Assembly: GCF_026210795.1 (NCBI RefSeq)
Contig: NC_089445.1
Location: 2,046,001 to 2,110,000 of the forward strand
Reading direction: 5' to 3'
Source of the DNA: Rhizophagus irregularis
Lineage: Eukaryota; Glomeromycota; Glomeromycetes; Glomerales; Glomeraceae
Length of the DNA stretch: 64,000 nucleotides
Shown here: in pieces, positions 51,527-62,944 of the stretch
Numbering within the stretch: position 1 is the first letter of the stretch
Layout: every line of letters starts with the position of its first letter
Made by a program: the position numbers and the translations under genes
The notes under the pieces: generated by a model
What the model saw: the letters and a program-made list of their open reading frames with translations, nothing else
Told to the model about the DNA's origin: nothing
Database searches by the model: none

Positions 51527-52201
51527 ATGAAATATTCTATTATTTTATTCACTATTTGCTTTGCTCTTGCGGTAGCTACCGCAACTAGTGCAGCCACATT
51601 AGCATCCAAGAAGAGAAGTTTGATTATTGGAAAAGGCGATTGGGTTTCCTCAAGAGCAGTCAATGGTTTTGTTAAACGTGCCAAGAAAGATGATAACAAC
51701 AAAGAAGACGATAAAAAGAACAAAAAAGAAGATAACAAGAATAACGACAACAAAGACGATAATAAGAATAAAGATAACAAAAATAATGATGATAAAGATG
51801 ATAAAAATGATAACGGAAAAGGCAAGCCTGTTGATGCCCAGATAACATTTTATTCTGGAGATAGTCTTAAAAATTCGGCCTGTTACGGTAACAACGGATT
51901 GAGAAATTATGATGCTAATGAAAATGATATGATTGCTGCTATGCATATGAACGAACTTGAATTGTGTTTTGATTGCATTGAAATTAGAAATCCTGCGAAC
52001 AATAAAAATATAATTGTAAAAGTTATTGATAAATGTGCTGGTTGTCCCCCAGATGGTAATAATGTTGATTTAACTCCTTTCGCTTTTAAACAATTGGCTG
52101 ATATTATCTTAGGCAGAGTCAATATTGAATGGCGTCCTTTGAATAAATGTCCAGATAAAGGAAGATGGCCAATTTTCGAAGAAATTGATAGATCTAATTA
52201 G
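51527..52201 (+). CDS. Secreted double-psi beta-barrel protein with Lys/Asp/Asn linker
   Basis: Paralogue of the 33033 protein, 224 residues, single exon. Signal peptide about 1-21 (MKYSIILFTICFALAVATAT). Likely Kex2 sites: SKKR at 27-30 and VKR at 49-51. Residues about 52-104 are a low-complexity linker of Lys, Asp, Asn (DDKNKKEDNKNNDNKDDNK). The DPBB domain follows: AQITFYSGDSLKNSACYG, NYDANENDMIAAM, CFDCIEIRNPANNKNIIVKV, IDKCAGCPPDGNNVDLTPFA, GRVNIEWRPLNKCPDKGRWP. Cys positions match the paralogue. The linker is absent from the shorter paralogue and may set the domain away from another partner, or be removed on processing. Function inferred only as wall- or host-interface protein. Confidence 0.88.
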   Translation: MKYSIILFTICFALAVATATSAATLASKKRSLIIGKGDWVSSRAVNGFVKRAKKDDNNKEDDKKNKKEDNKNNDNKDDNKNKDNKNNDDKDDKNDNGKGKPVDAQITFYSGDSLKNSACYGNNGLRNYDANENDMIAAMHMNELELCFDCIEIRNPANNKNIIVKVIDKCAGCPPDGNNVDLTPFAFKQLADIILGRVNIEWRPLNKCPDKGRWPIFEEIDRSN

Positions 52202-53166
52202 ATTTAAGCATGTTCTTTTATTTTTCTCCTTGAAAAGTACTTTTATCAACTTGAATTGTACTTTTTTTTCAAATAAATAAATGTTGTCTATTTTATAACA
52301 ATAAATTTCACTTTTTTCATGCATGTACAGTAGGTAATGTGCACATATAAAAACTCCTTGTTGTACCTTTTTCCGGATGCTATTTCCCAATTTCTGAATG
52401 CTCATTTTCGAAACTGGATCATATTCCGAAATTCCATTTTCCCGAATGTCACTTTATCTCAATTTCCAATAAATAATAAACAAACATTAGGGAATTATTG
52501 CGCCGAGAATTTTATTGTCCAGTTATTAATTTGTATACTTAATTACTGTATAGTATACGTAAAAAAATTGTTATTGCTTATTATTTATTATTTTGCAATC
52601 AAATAATCTTTTGGCAGTTAATCATTTTTATGCACCGTATGGCCAAGCCAAAATGAAATGGGTTAAAAAGAAATCTATACATCATTTATTTATGATCCAA
52701 TCGGATTTTGCAATATTGGGGTCGTGGGTATTTGGTACCGCTGGTACGCATCACATCTATCACGTGATTTATTACACCTTTCCTTATATATAGCTATCCG
52801 CAGTAACACGTGATCGAAAGTCTTACTAAATAAGGAAATCCGCAGTATATCATGTGATAGGATGTGATGCGTACCTGCTATTGCGGTATTGCCTAGTACC
52901 TATAACCCCGCACCAACTATCTAATGTTTGGAAAATGTATTTCGGAAAATCCAGCTGCAGCCATAATAATCATAAATAATCATATGCAATTCTTTTTGTG
53001 CGTATTACGGTATTTATTTATTTTAATCAGCTAAACTCGTGATAATTTGCAGATCCAACCTTTTATAATTTGCCCTTAAAAAAAACTTAAAAAGCTGATC
53101 TTTTTTCTTTCTTGGAATTTTTTTTTCCAAAATACTTATCAAAATTCAAAGCAATCTTTAATAATA
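52202..53166. other. Intergenic containing one MITE
   Basis: No gene. Polyadenylation-like AATAAATAAATG at about 52273. The element at 52719-52910 is described separately. The remainder leads into the PLP-enzyme promoter. Confidence 0.5.
52719..52910. mobile_element. Short MITE with long inverted repeats (about 75 bases)
   Basis: The two arms face each other: GGTACGCATCACATCTATCA on the left and, read on the minus strand, GGTACGCATCACATCCTATC on the right. Pairing extends outward to GGGG at 52719 and CCCC ending 52910, and inward to TTTCCTT/AAGGAAA. The spacer is about 50 bases. CACGTGA E-box-like cores occur in it. No target-site duplication was clear. No coding capacity. Confidence 0.75.
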
Positions 53167-54528
53167 ATGTCAAAAGAAGAATCAACTTTTAAATTTGGAC
53201 ATCCAATGCGATCACAATTTCTTTTAGATAATGATTATATACCACTTAATCATGGATCGTATGGAACTATTCCTAAGGTCGTTCAAGAAGCTTTCCGTGA
53301 ATATCAAGATAAAATGGAAACTAATCCTGACAAGTTTTTTCGCAGAGATTTAGAATTAGAATTATGTAAAGCCAGAGAAGCTGTAGCAAAATTTATAAAT
53401 GCTGAAACAAATGAAGTGGTTTTTGTACAAAATACTACAACTGGTATTAATTCAGTTTTGAAAAGTTTGAAATATGAAGAAGGTGATAAATTACTTTATT
53501 TTTCGACAGTTTATGCTGCTATAGGAAGTTTATTAGAATATATTCATGAAATATATGAAGGAAAAGTTGAACTTATCAAAATTGAAGTAAATTATCCTAT
53601 ATCAGATGATGATTTAATTGATAAATTTGTCAAAGTCATTGAAGAGGAAAAACAAAAACCAAATACGAAAATCAAATTGGCCGTAATTGATGCTATATCT
53701 TCTACTCCCGGTTTGTAATCCTTTATTATTATTATTATTTTCACGTAATGCCATAAAATTAATTGTGTTTATAATCCTCTTAGGAGTTATTGTACCTTTT
53801 CAACGTATGATTTCTATTTTGAGACAAAATAATATTCTTTCTGTCGTTGATGGAGCTCATGCAATTGGTCAAATTCCTCTAAATATTAAAGAAATTGAAC
53901 CAGATTTTTTTGCGACAAATTGTCACAAATGGTTATATACACCTAAAAGTTCTGCTATTCTTTATGTTCCATATAAACATCAGAAAAAGATTCATCCTTC
54001 TGTTACAAGTTTATATTTACATGAAGGGTTTGTTTCCGAATTCTCATGGATTGGAACACAAGATTTTGGGTGAGTGAACTAGTGAATGAATTTTTTTTAC
54101 ATATTAAATTTATATAAGATTAGAAAATAATATAATATACGTCCATTTTTAGTTCATTTTTGGCGATTCATGCTGCTTTGGAATTTCGCAAAAAAATTGG
54201 TGGTGAAGAAAAGATTCAAAATTATTGCAAAAAATTGGCTATTGAAGGAGGAAATTTAATTTCTTCAATTCTTGGTACGGAAATAATTGGACCAGAAAGT
54301 ATTATTCAAAGTATGGTCAATATTAGGTTACCAATTCCTACATCAAATGAAGAATTTACTGATAAAAAATTTATGGATTTAATGTTTAATAAGTATAATT
54401 TTGCTGTACTTGTATTTAAACATAATAAATATTGGTATATTAGAGCTAGCGCACAAATTTATACAGATTTAAATGATTTTGAAAAAGTTGGTTATATTGT
54501 AAAAGAAATTTGTGATTCTTTTAAATAA
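53167..54528 (+). CDS. PLP-dependent class V aminotransferase-fold enzyme (cysteine desulfurase/epimerase-like)
   Basis: Exons 53167-53710, 53784-54069, 54153-54528 encode 401 residues. N-terminal YIPLNHGSYGTIPKVVQEAF is typical of the isopenicillin-N-epimerase-like/LolT/Egt2 branch. FVQNTTTGINSVLKSL gives the PLP-phosphate-binding region. The PLP-ring Asp is in VVDGAHAIGQIP, and the Schiff-base Lys is in ATNCHKWLYTPKSSA. The C-terminal domain ends VRASAQ-like (IRASAQIYTDLNDFEKVG). In fungi such proteins include the hercynylcysteine sulfoxide lyase of ergothioneine synthesis and cysteine lyases; the exact substrate cannot be told. No transit peptide is apparent. Confidence 0.9.
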
Positions 54529-56712
54529 TGTAATTTTTTACTTTCAAATCTTATTTTTTTCTTTTTCTATAATAATTTACAGACTCAATAATCTAGATTT
54601 TTCTATTGACTTGTATTTGATTTAAAAGGAAGATAGTCGGCAAGTTTTTATATTTATTATATTTTTAAGCAATAATATTTTGATCGTATCATCATGTACC
54701 GTACTTAGATTGTTATGATTGTGAAACTTCTTAAACTCATAATTTTTCTGACTATTCAAGTAAGTCACCTTCATCTGTGCTATTAGTAACATTCTCCATT
54801 GGGGATATTATTTCTTCGGGTAAAGCAGGTAAAGAAATTCGTAAAATACATGGTTTTTATGATATTTACAAAAATATACAGTATATATATACTGTATAGC
54901 ACTCGATTGAAATTCTCTGCCAAAATATTTTTCGCTATAAATATAATAGTAGCTGTTGTCATTTTACAAGAAATATTTTATTGATCGATGCACATCTGAT
55001 ATTTTAGACAACCGTTTATCCACATTTTGCTAATGTAAAATCAAAGATTCTTCTTTTTAATATTATATTTGCTTATCAATGAAACTCGGAACTTTCTTTT
55101 CTCGTTAATTATTAGATTGGCTATAATAAAGTACAATAACTAATTGTTCACATAAGATCAGTTGGCTGGTTTCCAACAGGTTCTATTACGAAATAACAAT
55201 ATTTAATTATCATTATTGTTCATCATAATCTACAGTAATAAATGTTATCCTGTTTATGTACCCCAAAAAAACTTACCTCGTTATTTACGATGAGGCTGCT
55301 TTGACGAAAACTCGTTATTACTGGCTTCCAACAAGCCTGGCACTGTGATTCAATTTTTTAACATAGCAAGAGTTCACAAGGCATCCATTTGAATAATAAT
55401 AAAATCGTAATTTAAGGTACTGTTACTACTGTACGAGATAAAAAAATATCAAAAAAAAAATATTCTTCATAATTTAAGTTTCATATTTAACAAATAGACT
55501 TTTTGTTCGGAATAACGGATACCGGCCGGATATTCGTAAGACCGCAACATTAAAGAAGGTAATTTATTAAAACTTTGTCAGTGGCTATCTTGCTAAGCTA
55601 AGTTCTATACCAAGTGATCGACCCAAATTAATAATTATCCGTTCAAGCAATCAAGCAACGGATCCAAGCTCAAAGTCAGTGAGAAATGAATGAAATATCG
55701 AAATTTAATAGAATTTTGATTGTCTATATCATAAAACTGCGTAAATTCTCTTTCAATTTATCTCAAAGCGCGTAATATTATCTATTTGATGATAAGTATT
55801 TTTTATATTACTTTTGAAAATCATATAAATCGATGAAAATTTAACATATAAAAATATAAAAATTTCATACTTAACAGGATGTAAATATGTAATCTAAAAA
55901 AAAAAAATTTCGCGAACAGGTTTTTTTACCGATAATTTAATTAACATTTCAAGTTAGCCAAATCAATAATTGGTCATTTAGGGCTTAAGTAATTCGCAAT
56001 ACGTCTTTTCCTTTTTAGAAAATAATTAGAAGGCGTCTTTGATATCAAAAAAGGAAAATTCGTTCTAATAATATAAATTTCTCAAAAAAGAAATTTCCTT
56101 TATTCGATTTATACCGAATATTGAAATGACATTTCACAAACTATGACAGCTCATTAGCCTCACACATGCTTTATTAATTATTTCAAATATCATGGCTGTG
56201 GTCAGGCATTGTTTTATAGAATTGATATCGGATAGATTCGATATGCAAAAGCCATATAATAATTCAAAGAACTAATTCTAAAAATTTAAATAAAAGAAGC
56301 CTTTATTTGTAATTTTTATTTATAAGAGAACGCAAATTTGAGATCGAGCAGATCGAACTGCATTTATTCTAAGCCATACCGATTTAAGCCATAAAAGCCA
56401 CTAAAAATCAAATTAATTCAAATTCCAGTATTTTTTCAAGAAAAAATAAAGGCTTATCAATGCGGTGTTTTAGGGTATTTTATCTATACCAAATTCTAAG
56501 TAATGGGCTTTGCGGGATCTATGATCGATTTATAATAATTATTAAACTTGAGGCTTAAATAAAAAAAAAGGACTTCCCGGAAGATAGTCATGTTCGAGGA
56601 AAAAAAAACAGATTATACAAAAAGTATTTAAACAGTGGACTTTCCTCGCTTCAAAATAAACTTCAAGTCTACTTTTTACACTTTCAAGTCTACTTTTTAC
56701 ATTTAAAATCTA
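54529..56712. other. Intergenic, 2.2 kb
   Basis: No gene or RNA recognised. A small hairpin GTTGG-ctggttt-CCAAC lies near 55160-55176 and a related CTTCCAACAAG near 55326. A local doubling of CTTTCAAGTCTACTTTTTAC near 56661-56700 sits just before the next start. Confidence 0.5.
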
Positions 56713-57301
56713 ATGATCAAAATGAAATTTTTTTCTCTTTTGTTAATTACTATCGCTTTAATTGCAACATTTGTTGTTGCTTCTCCAACTCCAAACGAAG
56801 GCGGTAGCAAAGAAATTCATGTCTCTAGCCCGGGAAGTGGCCCATGGGCTGTCAAATCTACTCAAGCTATCAACTGGTGGTCTTTAAACATTCCATCCGA
56901 TTGTAAATTTTTTTGAACTTTTTATATATTTAAAGATCATTTATTTAATTTATAATATAACTAACGAAAAATTTTTGAATAAAATAGCCATAGTTATAGT
57001 TAAAGTTATAGACAAGAGTACTGATAAAGTTGTCTTCGAGGATAAAGTAAGTATCACAACTCTCCTTAATTCTAATGTTTATTTCAAATGCTAAAAAAAA
57101 AAAAAATTTGATTTATACTAGAGCAAATGCGGAACTGGAACCATTAATTTCGAAATTAGTGAAGACTGGAACGTTAAGCATGAATTTATTGCCGTTGTAT
57201 ACCTCAAAGATAATGAAGAATGCAAAGGATTTAGTGAAAAGTTCAAAATTTTCAAAACTGAGGAGTACGGTTATGGCGGTGGTTACAAGAAAGAATATTA
57301 A
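56713..57301 (+). CDS. Small secreted Kre9/Knh1-like N-terminal domain protein
   Basis: Exons 56713-56902, 56988-57046, 57122-57301 encode 142 residues. Signal peptide about 1-24 (MIKMKFFSLLLITIALIATF); an alternative start at the second Met (56722) gives nearly the same peptide. The mature part HVSSPGSGPWAVKSTQAINW then IPSDSIVIVKVIDKSTDKVV shows the Ig-like pattern of the Kre9/Knh1 N-terminal family (P-x-G-x-x-W-x-x-G/S-x-x-x-x-I-x-W). Two Cys (KCGTG, EECKG) could pair. The tail EEYGYGGGYKKEY is Gly/Tyr/Lys-rich. No GPI-attachment tail, so it is likely soluble. Role at the cell wall is inferred from the family. Confidence 0.82.
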
Positions 57302-58277
57302 TTATTATAATTTGTTTAAAAATTTTCTCTGTTAATACTTAGAATAATAGACGTACACTTAGGACATAACTTAATAAATTTGTATTGACATAATATATTT
57401 CTTCTGAATTAAAGAATTTAAAGTGTGATTCAAATTGAATATCAATGACGTTTTTCACTTTGGTGTGAAATTATTACGTAATTTGACGCCGGTAAATTTA
57501 CCTTCTTCGGAATCATTATAAAAAATTATTTTTTCTGTGAAAATGCCTAATATAATTGGAGAGTTTACTTTTTAAAACTCTATGGTATCCATTAGGTTAT
57601 TATGTTTTTTGGAAAATTATAAATTCGATTCCGACTACGTGGTACACAGATTACAAGTAATCTAAGAACAATGATAATAATGGAAAGATTGTGTAAGTAA
57701 TCCAGTTTTGAGCTGTTTTTGTTCACCGAACTATAATTCTCAATCAGAAATTAGTTATTTAATATGTTTCGCCCTAACCCCCTAATGGAATTATCTAAAA
57801 TTATTGTCATATACATATTTTTATATATAATGAAGAAAATAATATAAATCACATGATAGGCTGATCCCCGGGTCTATTCTGTCGGAAGATCTGCGGAATG
57901 AGTTTCATCTTTCAGCCGTTTCAAGTTTAAGGGGTTTTGAGTATCAACGTGCATTTACTGTTTATGTATTAATAATAAAAATACGTTTCTGTTTGACAGA
58001 TTCTGTATGTAAAAAAAAAATAATACAATCAAAAAGTTTATTACAAAGAAAAAAATTATAACAAAATATTATCTTTTTTTTTCGTACCCAACTCTACTTT
58101 TAATTACATTTACAATATTATTAACGGTTTGACTTGTTCATACATTCAAAAGATTGAAAAAAAAGTAGCTAAAATTTACTAGAAAAAATAATTTATAGAA
58201 ATTGTGATGTGGACTGATTCGTCTATTTTCTATGATATTTAGCGACAAAAACTAACATTTTTTTAAAAATTGTATTT
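57302..58277. other. Intergenic between convergent genes
   Basis: No gene seen; 3' ends of the Kre9-like gene and of NADPH oxidase. Confidence 0.5.
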
Positions 58278-60494
58278 TTAAAAGTTTTCTATTTAAAAAA
58301 AAAAAATTAAATGATTAGTTGCAATTTTCCAAAATATAAACATTTTTAAGTAAATAAATAAATAAAATTAAAATTTACCTTTTCCGAAGTAAAATCTTGT
58401 GCCATCCTCAAAACCTTGACTCCATAAATTACATTTCGTATGTATTTGTTTACCAAGAGGTTTAGGTCCGCAGAAAAATACACCAACGTCAGAAGCAGGA
58501 TGTTGCTCCCTCATATTTGAAAAGATTTTATCCCAATTTGGACGTCCAAATTGTGTTGGTGAACGAAGTCCTGTAATAGTATCTTTAACATTTCCATCAT
58601 CATTAACATGAATATTACCAACTTCCGAATGACGTAAACGGCCTGTTAAATAAGTGTGAATCTCAATAAATTGTTGAATATCCTGTTCTTCTATAGCTAA
58701 TAATAATGATTGAAACCATTCAAAGGAATCGTAATCACGGCAAATCCAAAAGAAGTAAACTTTTCGAAGTTTGGTGGATTTCTTCGGATAAGTTACACGA
58801 TACCTAAAAGAGAAATAAAGTCTTTTATTTAGTAAAAGTTATTTAAAAACTTATTTAAATAAAATTTTAAGTTAAATTTCTTACCAGATACTCTTAAGGA
58901 TACTGGCAAATGGAGTGACACCAATACCAGCACCCACAAGCATAGCAACTTCGAATTTGAATACGTCTTCGGAAGCACTACCAAATGGGCCATCAACCAT
59001 AACTCTTGGTAAAACTTTTTGAAGTTCGGGATTGTCTGAAGAAATATCAATTCCATCATACTGGCTCTTAATACGGTCCCTATTCTTTTTTCTTAATTTA
59101 GCTTCTTCTTCAAAATTACATCCTAATTTTTTAGCTAATGCCTCAGTAAAATCACCAACAACACGAATATGTACCGAGATATAATCTTCCTCGGGAGTTG
59201 AAGTTAATGTAAATGGATGCCATTGCCAAATTGAAACTTCAGGACAACATAAGAAAATATATTGACCAGCTTTAGTTGTAATATTGTTCTTTTTAATTTG
59301 AATTTCGACAACTTTGGATGGATGCATAACAACTTTTGAAATATAAGTTGTTTGACGAGCACGAATTTCTCGGAGAACACGTTCTCCAATATAAATTGTA
59401 CCAGACGCAATCCAATATTTCCAGAACGAAGCAATATCACTACATTTTGGTTCTCTATCAGGTTGAATCATGCAGAAAGCACCGTGGAAAGCCCATGCAC
59501 CAAAGAATGGAATAAAAAGATGATGAAGATACCAGAATCTATTGAAATGAGCACGTCTAGCTTTTTGTGTGGCCGTAGCAACCATAATAAACAAAGAAAT
59601 AAGCATAACATATCCGGTTAATCCAGGTCCAGTTGCAAAATTAAGCTGAAGCCACATAAGAACTCCTCCATTTTTTGCTACTGCCAAACGATAGAAATTA
59701 ACCCAATGTGATACGGTGTGAACTATTGTGAAAAATAATAAAGACCAACCAATGGCTTTATGAAATTCGATATTTTCATCAAATGAAATAACATTATTAA
59801 GGGGAGTTTGACGAACAATAGAAACTAAATTACGGCAAACAGGAAATAAAATCACGGCTGCGTCAAAATGGAGAACAACGGCTGCTGATCGTGCAAATAC
59901 ATATGTCATTCCAAAGGTTTGTCTTGGTCCATTCAAATTATCGCTAAAAAAGTAATTGAGGAAAGCCATCGAAAATATTAATGCATGAATAACAATCCAT
60001 GATACGGTAAATATTTTGCGTGAGCCTATAAATAAATATTTTAGAAAGTTTTAGAAAAAAATTATACACGTGATGCGATATGTATGTTTTATTTGTGTTA
60101 CATTGCTTTATTTACCTTCGTTAATCATCCAAGCTTGAAACTTTTCATAACTAGTAACTGGTTTCTTAACAGTTACAGAACTATTATATGCATTCGTGGG
60201 GTCAAATTTGTTAAGTGTTTGCAATTTTTTTTCTGAATCGCCCCTTGTTAGTTTTTTCATTGAATCTCCACGAGCAATTTCCTTATCCAAAAGTTTTTTG
60301 GTAGAACTTTGTCTCTGAAGTGCAACTTCTTCCGGGTAAATTATATTATTTGGCATTCCCGTTGCTTCATAACTATCCCTAAAGCCCGAAGTATTAACAT
60401 ATGTTTTCATAGTTTCGTATTCCGATGGATACCTATCGTTGCTTCCATCATCAAAATATGGATTATATCCTGGTATATTGTTATTTTTATTCAT
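58278..60494 (-). CDS. NADPH oxidase, fungal Nox (gp91phox family)
   Basis: Membrane flavocytochrome b making superoxide from NADPH and O2; in fungi it governs differentiation and, in symbionts, hyphal behaviour. Exons 60116-60494, 58885-60025, 58379-58803 and 58278-58288 give 651 residues. Residues 1-127 are a polar cytoplasmic extension with a repeated RGDSxKKL motif (about 75-82 and 84-91). Haem ligands: His 215 and 229 (EFHKAIGW, FTIVHTVSHW), then 294 and 307 (WYLHHLF, WAFHGAF), with the 14- and 13-residue spacings of gp91phox. FAD site HPFTLTSTPEEDYISVHIR. NADPH sites DGPFGSASEDVF, GAGIGVTPFASILKSIWY, FFCGPKPLGKQI. The last exon of 11 bases supplies the final residues, so the protein ends FGKENF, the conserved Nox C-terminus. 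No EF hands, so not NoxC. NoxA versus NoxB is not resolved. Confidence 0.94.
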
Positions 60495-60599
60495 TTTTTT
60501 AAATTTTCTAAATATGTATGTATATGAGAAATGTATGTATGGAAGTTTTTGTAATGTCTTGACCGGAGTGATAATATTAAAATTCTAGAGGAAGATAGG

Positions 60600-60613
60600 C
60601 TCGGCCAGCCGAG
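60600..60613. promoter_or_regulatory. GC-rich palindrome CTCGGCCAGCCGAG upstream of NADPH oxidase
   Basis: Perfect 6-base arms, 106 bases upstream of the Nox start codon, in very AT-rich DNA. It contains CGG-N4-CCG, a spacing of the kind bound by fungal Zn2Cys6 activators. Function is inference. Confidence 0.35.
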
Positions 60614-61900
60614 AAGATTTTACGGAAAGGATAAAGAGCGAAATGTATAAAAATGAATGAAAATGTTTGAAAGGTAGGAAAAAAAAAATATTGAAATTTA
60701 ATACTTTTTATTGGTATTTAAATAGAAAATTTTATTGTCGCTAATTCAAGTATCACGAAACCAAATAAGTTTATTAAATTATTATATTATTATATCAGTT
60801 TATTATATTATTATATAAGTTAATTAATATTATGATTAATATTCAAGAGTTTTATATTTAAAGTAAAATGTAATTAACAATTAATACGTCCTGCATTGTA
60901 CTACGAATGTTGCGGCCGATACTTACTAATTGAAGAAAAAAAGCGCAAACAAGGGTAAGATACAACGTTTTGAAATCAATATATTTCTGTAAAAACCAAT
61001 AAGTTAGGATTTCCTAAATTAATGATATTAATCAGATTAATCATGCCATTTTTACGATTTTTACGGAAATAAGGGATTATTCCGAAAATAATAATATAAA
61101 AGGATGTTGTTGTTCGATTTTGCCATTGTGGTTACACTTAGTAACTTAGTCCCGTGCTCATGTATAAATACATGTAGATCCCATTCTATATGTACAGGCA
61201 CGTGACATACCATTTATGTAAACTGTTTAAAAAAAAAGCGAAGTGCCATGGTATCATCGCACAATGACACATGATTGATAAATTTCCGCCACATATATTA
61301 ATCAATTATGGCTTAGATAAAATCCATAGCACCCGTGCGCTGCACTTGGCAATATTCTTCTAGTTTATCCAGTATAGTCACCTTGGAATGCAACTCTATT
61401 TTCATATCTATCCATTGAAATGCCACAATTCCTGCAGTTACATTTGGCACAGTCTTATGATTGATTTTCCTTATCTTGCATTTATTTTCATAAACGATTT
61501 TCCATGAATTTAATCTGAAAGACTACTTTGTAAAAGCGTTATCGTCTTTGTTGTGTTGGAGCTGACTGTGCAAGTTCAACTATCTAATTGCTTTCGTCAA
61601 TTTTGTCCAAATAAAGACTATGAAGACTACATGGATAGAATCACTTAATTCATGAACCTGTTTTTGCTTCTTATATACAGTACCTATGAAATACCCATTC
61701 ATTTAATTCAATAACTCTAAAATGGTTGGTAGTTTCCTCATGTGCTTTTTGCCTGATTTGATATTCTCATCAGTGTTGCATTCGGCGGACTACCAACCAA
61801 GTTAAATCTCTTAACAATACCACATTGTTTATCGGAACGTATATATTACAGACAAAGATGATGTTGATTACATTGAAGAGAACAGGTTTTGTAAAATAGA

Positions 61901-62135
61901 TGAGTCCGAGACTGTCAGACAGTGTTGGCATTTGGCCGCCAAAATGGCTTAAACGGCCAATGGCAACCACTGACCAAATTTTGGCCAAATAACAAAATAC
62001 CAATATTTTATTAAGGCTGAATTGGCATTTGGCCACGGCCAAAGATTTATTGGCCAGTTTGGCCGGCCAAACTTGCCAAACGGCTAAATGGTCAACCTTG
62101 GCAAGTGCCAACACTGCCGCCAGTTTCCAAGACTA
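61901..62135. mobile_element. Inverted-repeat element full of TTGGCC/GGCCAA units
   Basis: The ends pair: CAGTGTTGGCATTTGGCC at about 61920 against CAGTGTTGGCACTTGCC on the minus strand at about 62116, with imperfect pairing extending outward to about 61901 and 62135. The inside is packed with TTGGCC, GGCCAAA and TGGCCAA, so it can fold on itself at many places. GC content stands out from the flanks. CAGTG ends recall hAT-type MITEs, but no 8-base target duplication was found. Confidence 0.6.
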
Positions 62136-62169
62136 ACTAATCTTTAATGACGTGAAAGGTAGTAGATTA

Positions 62170-62753
62170 AGGCCGTTCTCAAGCATCTCCTTCAATTTGA
62201 TGTCATTGTGCTCATGTATCATAATCAATAACGAGATCAATAGAATGAGCATGCCTTTTTTTATTAGTTTGACATAAATTTTAAATAACGAATTTTTTTT
62301 TATGATAACGATGAGTAAAAGTTAAAAATTTTCTGCATTAAAAGTAAAATAGATTTCTTTATTGAAAAAAAATCTTACTGAGAACTTATTTTTGTTATAC
62401 CAAAATAAATTAATTTGAAATAATGATTGAGCGATAAAGAAACTCTCCAAATCTTTCTGATATTTTTTTGACCAATCAGATCACTCAACCATAAAGTGCT
62501 TGAGAACGCTGATAATTGATATGATCTCAATTGATATACTAATGAGTGAACAGATTAGCAAAAAAAAACATCATAAAGTTTCGAAGTTTCTTTATAGAAA
62601 ACGCTCAATCATCATTTCAATTTAAAATTGAATTTAAAATTAAATTCTCAAATAGATTTTTTCAGTATAAAAGTTTGTGTCATAATTCTTTATTGGTTGT
62701 GATACTTGAGCACAATGACATCACTATCCGATTTAATTGAAGGAGAATGGCCT
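62170..62753. mobile_element. Compound TA-flanked inverted-repeat element (Tc1/mariner-type MITE?)
   Basis: Outer ends AGGCCGTTCTC (62170) and, on the minus strand, AGGCCATTCTCCTTCAATT (62753), each next to TA. Pairing continues through TGATGTCATTGTGCTCATGT / TGATGTCATTGTGCTCAAGT. Inner inverted pairs also exist: GTTCTCAAGCA near 62174 with TGCTTGAGAAC near 62498, and TGATTGAGCGATAAAGAAAC near 62424 with its complement-like GTTTCTTTATAG..CGCTCAATCA near 62586. This looks like nested or repeatedly inserted relatives. No coding capacity. Confidence 0.65.
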
Positions 62754-62944
62754 TACCAGTATTTACACCAATGAGAGACTACTAAGCAAAATTTATCAAT
62801 TATCATAGATTCATAGATCGATTTAACGCTATCAGTTAATCGTGAGAAACTAGTTAGGAACCAGGTTTAATCCAAGATTATTTAGTTATATATGGCTGAG
62901 ATTTTATATCGAGAATTCAATACCTTCCCTTACAATATTACACT

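Larger units (their letters stand above)
60495..62944. other. Intergenic, 2.45 kb, holding two inverted-repeat elements
   Basis: No gene supported. Divergent between NADPH oxidase and the AIFM3-like gene. Contains the palindrome at 60600 and the elements at 61901 and 62170 (separate entries). The 114-codon minus-strand frame at 61770-62114 lies largely in element sequence and is not a gene. Confidence 0.55.

Noticed and set aside
61770-62114. 114-codon minus-strand frame
   Set aside because: Mostly inside the TTGGCC-rich inverted-repeat element; the repeated Leu/Ala/Lys pattern comes from the repeat words.
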